Made by a program: the position numbers and the translations under genes. Positions 59,966 to 64,000 of a DNA stretch of 64,000 nucleotides are shown one piece after another. How positions within the stretch are numbered: position 1 is the stretch's first letter; each line of letters opens with the position of its first letter. Source of the DNA: Roseiarcus sp963823165 (lineage in GTDB: Bacteria; Pseudomonadota; Alphaproteobacteria; Rhizobiales; Beijerinckiaceae); the NCBI GenBank assembly GCA_963823165.1, contig CAWGKV010000041.1:62001-126000 (forward strand), in the 5' to 3' direction. The notes under the pieces were generated by a model that was not told where the DNA came from, did no database searches, and worked only from the letters and a program-made list of their open reading frames with translations.

Positions 59966-61211
59966 TCAGAATTTTTTCGCCGCCGCGATCCAACTCTCGT
60001 TGAGCCGGTCCCGGTGGGCCGGCGCAGCGACTGCGATCAACGCTCGCGCGCGTTCGTGGTGATCGAGACCGCGCAGGTCTGCAGCGCCGTATTCGGTGAC
60101 GACGACGTCCGTATCCATCCGGCCCATCGAGACGGGCCCGGAACTCTCGCCCGGCGCGATGACGCGGCTGATCGCGCCCTTGGCGGCCGACGCCGCGAGG
60201 GCGACGATGCGCAAGCCGCCCGCGGCCCAAACGCCTCGCGCAAAATCGGACGCGCCGCCCGGCCCCGATATCAGGCCGTCTGGGTCCAAGTTCGGCGTAA
60301 GCCTGCCCATAGAGATCGACTTCGAGCGCCGAATTGAGCGACACGGGCCTTTCGTGGCCTGCGACGACGCGCGGCGCATGCGTGTAGGAGACGGGACGAA
60401 AGCAATAGGCGGGCGGAAGCCACCCGATCGTAGAGGCGCGCCGAACCGATCGCGACGCCGCCGGTGACGCTGACGCCGGGCGCAAGAGCCCCCGCGTCTT
60501 CCAGGTCGACGACGGCCTCAGGGATGAGACCCGAGTGGATCTTCAGATTTCGGCGTACCCGCAGCGCCCGCAACACCGCCGTCGGGATCTTTCCGAGGCC
60601 CGTCTGGATCGTCGCGCCGTCCCCGACGAACCGGGCGACATGTTCGCCGATCGCCTGCGACACCAGAATCGTCCGCGCCGATCGCAAAGCCGAGCAATTC
60701 TTGTTCCGCTTCGACGTAAGCCGTCAACGCGCTGAACGGAATCCGGCACGGGCTCTCGACGTGCGGCAGGCGGGGATTGATATGCGCGATGCGGACCGGG
60801 ATCAGCGGCCAAAGCTCGGCCAGAAAATCCACCACCGGACCGAAGCCGCAAATGCCCTCGGCGTCGGGCGTGCGTCGTCATGAAGAGCGCCGCGTCGATC
60901 GGAACGGATCGAAGGCGCGCGAGAATGTCGGCGTAGCAGAGCGGGATGAACTTCACCGCCGACCCCGCCGCCTTCAGTTCCGGCGTCAGGAAGAAGGTCT
61001 CCACCCGGCATTCCGGGTTCGCCAAATAGGTGCACGTGTTGAGGCCGGGCACAAAAATGCCGGTGAAGGTCATTGCGCCTAGGCGCTTGCCGGCGCGCTT
61101 CACGGCCTCGGCGAGCAGCAGCGATTCTCCCGAGCAGCCCGCGACCAGCGTTCGCCCGCCGGGCGGCAGAGCCGAGGCGATGTCATTCGCGTCGAGGCGC
61201 CGGGGGGCCAT
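59966..61211 (-). pseudogene. acetyl-CoA hydrolase/CoA-transferase, several frameshifts
   Basis: Fragments in successive frames reconstruct a CoA-transferase of about 415 residues. The start is MAPRRLDANDIASALPPGGR with LVAGCSGESLLLAEAV. Then come VDFLAELWPLIPVRIAHINP, GDGATIQTGLGKIPTAVLRA, HSGLIPEAVVDLEDAG, the catalytic-Glu block SLNSALEVDLYGQAYAELG, and TEYGAADLRGLDHHERARAL to the stop at 59966. At least three single-base shifts separate them. The order and spacing are otherwise complete, so either this is recent decay or indel errors accumulated. The enzyme would move CoA from one acyl group to another, for example to recharge a BKACE product. Confidence 0.78.
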
Positions 61212-61229
61212 CCGCTACTGTCCGTTCCG

Positions 61230-62027
61230 TCACTTCACGTAGTTGTGGAACTCGGGCTTTCGCTTCTCCTTGAAGGCGCGCACGCCCTCCTTCGATTCCT
61301 CGGTCTCGTAGAAGAGCTTCACCGTGCTCAGCATCGCGAGGCTGATGCCGCGAATGTTCTCGCTGTCGGCGTTGAAAGAGCGCTTGGCCAGCGCAAGCGC
61401 GGTCGGCGAACGCTCGGCGAGAATATCTGTCCACGCCTTCACGGCGGCGTCGAGTTCGGCGAACGGCACCACCTTGTTGACAAGGCCCATCTCGAAAGCC
61501 TGCTCAGCCGTGTACTGTTCGTTGAGGAACCACATCTCCCGCGCTCGCTTGTCGCCGATGTGGCGCGCAAGCAAGGCCGTGCCCCAGCCCGCGTCGACCG
61601 AACCGACCTTCGGCCCGACCTGACCAAATTTCGCGGAGTCGGCGGCAATGGTGAGGTCGCACAGAGTCGCGAACACGTTGCCACCGCCGATCGCAAAGCC
61701 GTTGACCCGCGCGATCACCGGCTTCGGCACGTCGCGAATGATCGACTGGAATTCGTCGATCGGCAGGCCGACGATGCCCCGCCCGTCATACTGGCCCTCG
61801 TGCGCGCTCTGGTCGCCGCCGGTGCAGAACGCCTTGTCGCCGGCCCCTGTCAGCACGATAGAGGAAACGCCCTTGTCATAGCCCGCCATCTGAAAGGCCT
61901 TGATCAGCTCCTCCATCGTTTGGGCGCGGAAGGCGTTGTAGAGCTTCGGCCGGTTGATGATGATCCAGGCAGCGCGATTGTCGCGCATCTCATAAAGGAT
62001 GTCTTCGAATGCGGGGGCGTCAGTCAT
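61230..62027 (-). CDS. badI: 2-ketocyclohexanecarboxyl-CoA hydrolase, BadI-like
   Basis: A 265-residue crotonase-fold protein strongly resembling BadI of Rhodopseudomonas palustris: WIIINRPKLYNAFRAQTMEE, LTGAGDKAFCTGGDQSAHEG, YDGRGIVGLP, RDVPKPVIARVNGFAIGGGN, GQVGPKVGSVDAGWGTALLA and the end EKRKPEFHNYVK. BadI, like MenB, opens a beta-keto ring by a retro-Dieckmann/hydrolytic cleavage, giving pimelyl-CoA. The GGDQSxHxGxYDGRG block is typical. It lies 31 bp after the BadH-like gene, as in known alicyclic-acid clusters. It could accept a substituted ring. Confidence 0.88.
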   Translation of the reverse strand: MTDAPAFEDILYEMRDNRAAWIIINRPKLYNAFRAQTMEELIKAFQMAGYDKGVSSIVLTGAGDKAFCTGGDQSAHEGQYDGRGIVGLPIDEFQSIIRDVPKPVIARVNGFAIGGGNVFATLCDLTIAADSAKFGQVGPKVGSVDAGWGTALLARHIGDKRAREMWFLNEQYTAEQAFEMGLVNKVVPFAELDAAVKAWTDILAERSPTALALAKRSFNADSENIRGISLAMLSTVKLFYETEESKEGVRAFKEKRKPEFHNYVK

Positions 62028-62058
62028 TGGCCAGGTGTTCCTCTTCAGGGTTGGAAGT

Positions 62059-62817
62059 TCAGATCATGTTCATGCCGCCGGCGACGGAAATCGTCTGCCC
62101 GGTGATGAAGCTTGCGTCTTCGGACGCGAGGAAGGCGACAATGCCGGCATAGTCCTCCGGTTCGCCCATGCGTTTGAGCGGAATGCCGCGCACCATCGCG
62201 TCCTTCCACTTCACCGCCTGCTCGCCTTCGCCGACCACGCTCGCCATCATCGGCGTGTTGGTCGGACCGGGGCAGACGGCGTTGAGCAGCACGCCCTTGG
62301 TCGCGAGCTCGCGCGCCACCGACTTGGTGAAGCTGATGAGGCCGCCCTTGCAGGCCGAATAGACGGCCTCGTTGCTCGTGCCGACCCGCGCGGCGTCGGA
62401 AGCGATGTTGATGATCCGACCGCCCTTGCGCGCGACCATCAGCGGCGCAACGACATGATGGGTGTTCAGCGGTCCATAGAGGTTGATACGGATGATCTTG
62501 TCCCACAGCGCCTGATCGGTCGAGAGAAACGGCGCCGGGCGGTCCCAGCCGGCGTTGTTGACCAGCGCCCAGATGGGGCCGAGCTGGCTCTCGACGTTCG
62601 CAACGGCGGCGCTCACCGCCGCATAATCGCCGACGTCGAGTTCGTAGCTCCTGACTGTTGCGCCGCCGGCGAGCTTTTCCGTCTCCTTCGCCGCCTCCAG
62701 CTTGAGGTCGAAGATGGCGACCTTGCAGCCCTCCTCGGCAAAGCGCAGCGTCAGAGCGCGCCCGATTCCCTGTCCTCCGCCGGTCACGACGGCGACTTTG
62801 TCTTTCAATCCGCGCAA
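62059..62817 (-). CDS. badH: 2-hydroxycyclohexanecarboxyl-CoA dehydrogenase, BadH-like SDR
   Basis: A 252-residue short-chain dehydrogenase. The cofactor motif is VVTGGGQGIGRALTLRF (about 10-26), LVNNAGWDRPAPF lies at about 86-98, and the catalytic Ser-Tyr-Lys are in INIASDAARVGTSNEAVYSA followed by CKGG (Tyr at about 153, Lys about 157). GPTNTPMM and the end FITGQTISVAGGMNMI match BadH-like enzymes. It would oxidise the hydroxy-acyl-CoA to the keto-acyl-CoA for BadI. It is the gene directly upstream of badI and 15 bp after the MarR gene. Other hydroxyacyl-CoA substrates are possible. Confidence 0.85.
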   Translation of the reverse strand: MRGLKDKVAVVTGGGQGIGRALTLRFAEEGCKVAIFDLKLEAAKETEKLAGGATVRSYELDVGDYAAVSAAVANVESQLGPIWALVNNAGWDRPAPFLSTDQALWDKIIRINLYGPLNTHHVVAPLMVARKGGRIINIASDAARVGTSNEAVYSACKGGLISFTKSVARELATKGVLLNAVCPGPTNTPMMASVVGEGEQAVKWKDAMVRGIPLKRMGEPEDYAGIVAFLASEDASFITGQTISVAGGMNMI

Positions 62818-62831
62818 GGAAATCCTCCTTC

Positions 62832-63320
62832 TCAGCTTACGGTGTTCAAGTCGGCGCTCTCGGCCTCTTCCGCCTCGCCGCCGGCCATTTCGAGCAGCGT
62901 CTCCTTCAGGGTGCGCAGCGTTTCGGCGGCCTGTTCGAGCGCCTCTTCGGGAATGCGGCTCAGGATCTCGAGCTCCACCGCTTCGACGCTTTCGCGGATG
63001 GCGCTGACGGTCTTCGCGCCGGCCCGCGTCAGGAAGACGCGTCGCGCCCGCCCGTCTTGATGGTCTGCGCGCCTCTCCACGAAGCCTGCCGCCTCCATGC
63101 GATCGAGCAGGCCGCCGACGGCAACCTTTGTCAGGTCAAGGTCCGCGGCGAGCGCGGTCTGGGTCATTCCGTCGCGTCGCGAAAGAAACGCCAGCACCCA
63201 CCATTGTGAACGCGTGATTCCGAGCGGCTTCAGGGCGCGGTCCACGACGACGCGGCGCAGCCGCGAGACGTCGTGGATCAGGAACCCGAAGCGAAGACTG
63301 GTGTTGAGATCTTTGGTCAA
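62832..63320 (-). CDS. MarR-family regulator, BadR-like
   Basis: A 162-residue winged-helix regulator: SRLRRVVVDRALKPLGITRS then QWWVLAFLSRRDGMTQTALA, recognition helix ADLDLTKVAVGGLLDRMEAA, wing VERRADHQDGRARRVFLT, and a C-terminal dimer helix. In R. palustris, BadR is a MarR repressor of the alicyclic-acid genes, released by a CoA-ester effector. The position between the acyl-CoA dehydrogenase and badH genes supports the same role, but the ligand cannot be read from sequence. The acidic tail GGEAEEAESADL is unusual. The operator was not identified. Confidence 0.83.
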   Translation of the reverse strand: MTKDLNTSLRFGFLIHDVSRLRRVVVDRALKPLGITRSQWWVLAFLSRRDGMTQTALAADLDLTKVAVGGLLDRMEAAGFVERRADHQDGRARRVFLTRAGAKTVSAIRESVEAVELEILSRIPEEALEQAAETLRTLKETLLEMAGGEAEEAESADLNTVS

Positions 63321-63344
63321 GTCGCTCTCCTCGCCTGCGGCCCC

Positions 63345-64000
63345 TCAGCCGCGCTTCGGCTTCGACGTCAAGCGCCCTTTGAACATTTCGCGCGCGATGA
63401 TGGTCTTCATCACCTCGATCGAGCCGCCCGCGATCTTGACGACGCGGGCGTCGGCGTAAGCGCGGCAAATGGGGTACTCCCACATGTAACCCCAACCGCC
63501 GAAGAGTTGCAGGCACTTGTCGACCGCCTCGCAGTGCAATTCCGACGTCACCATCTTCGCCATCGCGGCGTCGACAGCGTCCAGCTTTCCCTGACCGAAA
63601 AGGTCGATGCACTTGTCGGTGAAGACGCGCGCCATGGTCGCCCTCGCCTTGAGGTCTGCGAGCACGAATTGAGTGTTCTGAAAATCGGCGATCGTCTGAC
63701 CGAAAGCCTTGCGCTCCGCCGTGTAATCGACCGTCCAGTCGATGACGGTTTCGATGACCGTCGCCGAGCGGATCGCCTGCGCGAGGCGCTCTTGCGGCAG
63801 CTTGGTCATCATCAGCGCAAAGCCGCGTCCCTCCTGCCCCAGCATGTTTGAGGCGGGAACGCGCACGTTTTCGAAGAAGAGCTCGGAGGTGTCCTGCGCC
63901 TTCATGCCAAGCTTTTCAAGGTTGCGCCCGCGCGTGAAGCCCGGGCGGTCGGATTCAACGAGAAACAGGGTCACGCCGCCCGCGCCCGCGCTCGCGTCGG
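63345..64000 (-). CDS. acyl-CoA dehydrogenase (5' part outside window)
   Basis: The C-terminal 218 residues of an acyl-CoA dehydrogenase. The visible part covers the end of the middle beta-domain (TLFLVESDRPGFTRGRNLEK, LGMKAQDTSELFFENVRVPA) and the C-terminal helical domain with GRGFALMMTKLPQERLAQAI, ERKAFGQTIADFQNTQFVLA, the FAD/partner loop LFGGWGYMWEYPICRAYADA and VKIAGGSIEVMKTIIAREMF. The GGSIEVM segment follows the YMxEYPxxRxYRD pattern of the family. As the first visible operon gene it is likely AliB-like, oxidising the cyclohexanecarboxyl-CoA to the ene-CoA. The N-terminus and the catalytic-base assignment lie outside view. Confidence 0.83.
   Translation of the reverse strand, partial: DASAGAGGVTLFLVESDRPGFTRGRNLEKLGMKAQDTSELFFENVRVPASNMLGQEGRGFALMMTKLPQERLAQAIRSATVIETVIDWTVDYTAERKAFGQTIADFQNTQFVLADLKARATMARVFTDKCIDLFGQGKLDAVDAAMAKMVTSELHCEAVDKCLQLFGGWGYMWEYPICRAYADARVVKIAGGSIEVMKTIIAREMFKGRLTSKPKRG

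Noticed and set aside
61245..63060. Long plus-strand frames opposite badI, badH and the MarR gene
   Set aside because: They are antisense to genes with clear motifs and have no family resemblance.
1..64000. CRISPR array, rRNA or tRNA genes, replication origin
   Set aside because: No regularly spaced repeat series, conserved rRNA blocks or clear tRNA cloverleaf was seen by reading.

Overview
The window is GC-rich, densely coded DNA. Its gene content fits an alphaproteobacterium, probably Hyphomicrobiales of the Rhodopseudomonas/Beijerinckiaceae/Methylocystaceae sort: a cobalt-type nitrile hydratase operon, BadH/BadI-like alicyclic-acid genes, a PEP-CTERM protein and a Wzx/Wzy-style exopolysaccharide locus. 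The genus is inference. I saw no rRNA gene, tRNA gene or CRISPR array.

Layout. (1) 1-8.1 kb is a mixed segment: the start of a c-type cytochrome gene, a threonine-dehydratase-like enzyme, a Phd/VapC toxin-antitoxin pair whose toxin carries a nonsense codon, xerC, the three-gene cobalt nitrile hydratase operon behind a long inverted repeat, a SrpA-type catalase plus cytochrome b561 pair, and a bestrophin-like membrane protein. (2) 8.5-48.7 kb is a large exopolysaccharide region, heavily rearranged. Apparently intact genes cover chain initiation (sugar transferase, 44.5 kb), glycosyl transfer (five GT2, one GT4, two GT39-like), sugar modification (carbamoyltransferase with its SxtJ/SxtK-like partners, SGNH hydrolase, radical SAM, methyltransferase, GMC and Gfo/Idh oxidoreductases, a 2OG-oxygenase-like fusion), flipping (PglK-like ABC protein) and export and length control (Wza-like lipoprotein, Wzz-like protein, BY-kinase). 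The polymerase/ligase gene is frameshifted. Between them lie many duplicated or decayed pieces: an inverted duplication of the GT39 gene whose second copy is fused to a foreign domain, an inverted truncated duplicate of a beta-propeller gene, remnants of the carbamoyltransferase, SxtJ and GMC genes, and remnants of a DNA ligase, a resolvase and an IS110 transposase. Two copies of a 112-bp MITE are also present. (3) 49.1-54.6 kb is an IS21-family element with a degenerate istA. Its istB is split by a 2.6-kb serine-recombinase element inserted at the Walker A codons. The IS abuts a LuxR/MalT-type regulator fragment that has lost its 5' part. (4) 55.7-64 kb is a minus-strand catabolic operon for an alicyclic carboxylic acid: acyl-CoA dehydrogenase, MarR regulator, BadH-like, BadI-like, CoA-transferase (broken), BKACE (frameshifted), enoyl-CoA hydratase, acyl-CoA ligase, and an SDR cut short by rearrangement.

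How the genes work together. The exopolysaccharide genes form a nearly complete Wzy-like pathway with an unusual set of modifications (carbamoylation, possible 2OG-dependent chemistry, methylation). The catabolic operon would activate a cyclohexanecarboxylate-like acid to its CoA ester, oxidise it, and open the ring by a BadI-type hydrolase. The many single-base frameshifts (O-antigen ligase, BKACE, CoA-transferase, istA, 2H phosphodiesterase) mean either real decay or indel errors in the sequence. Reads would have to decide which.
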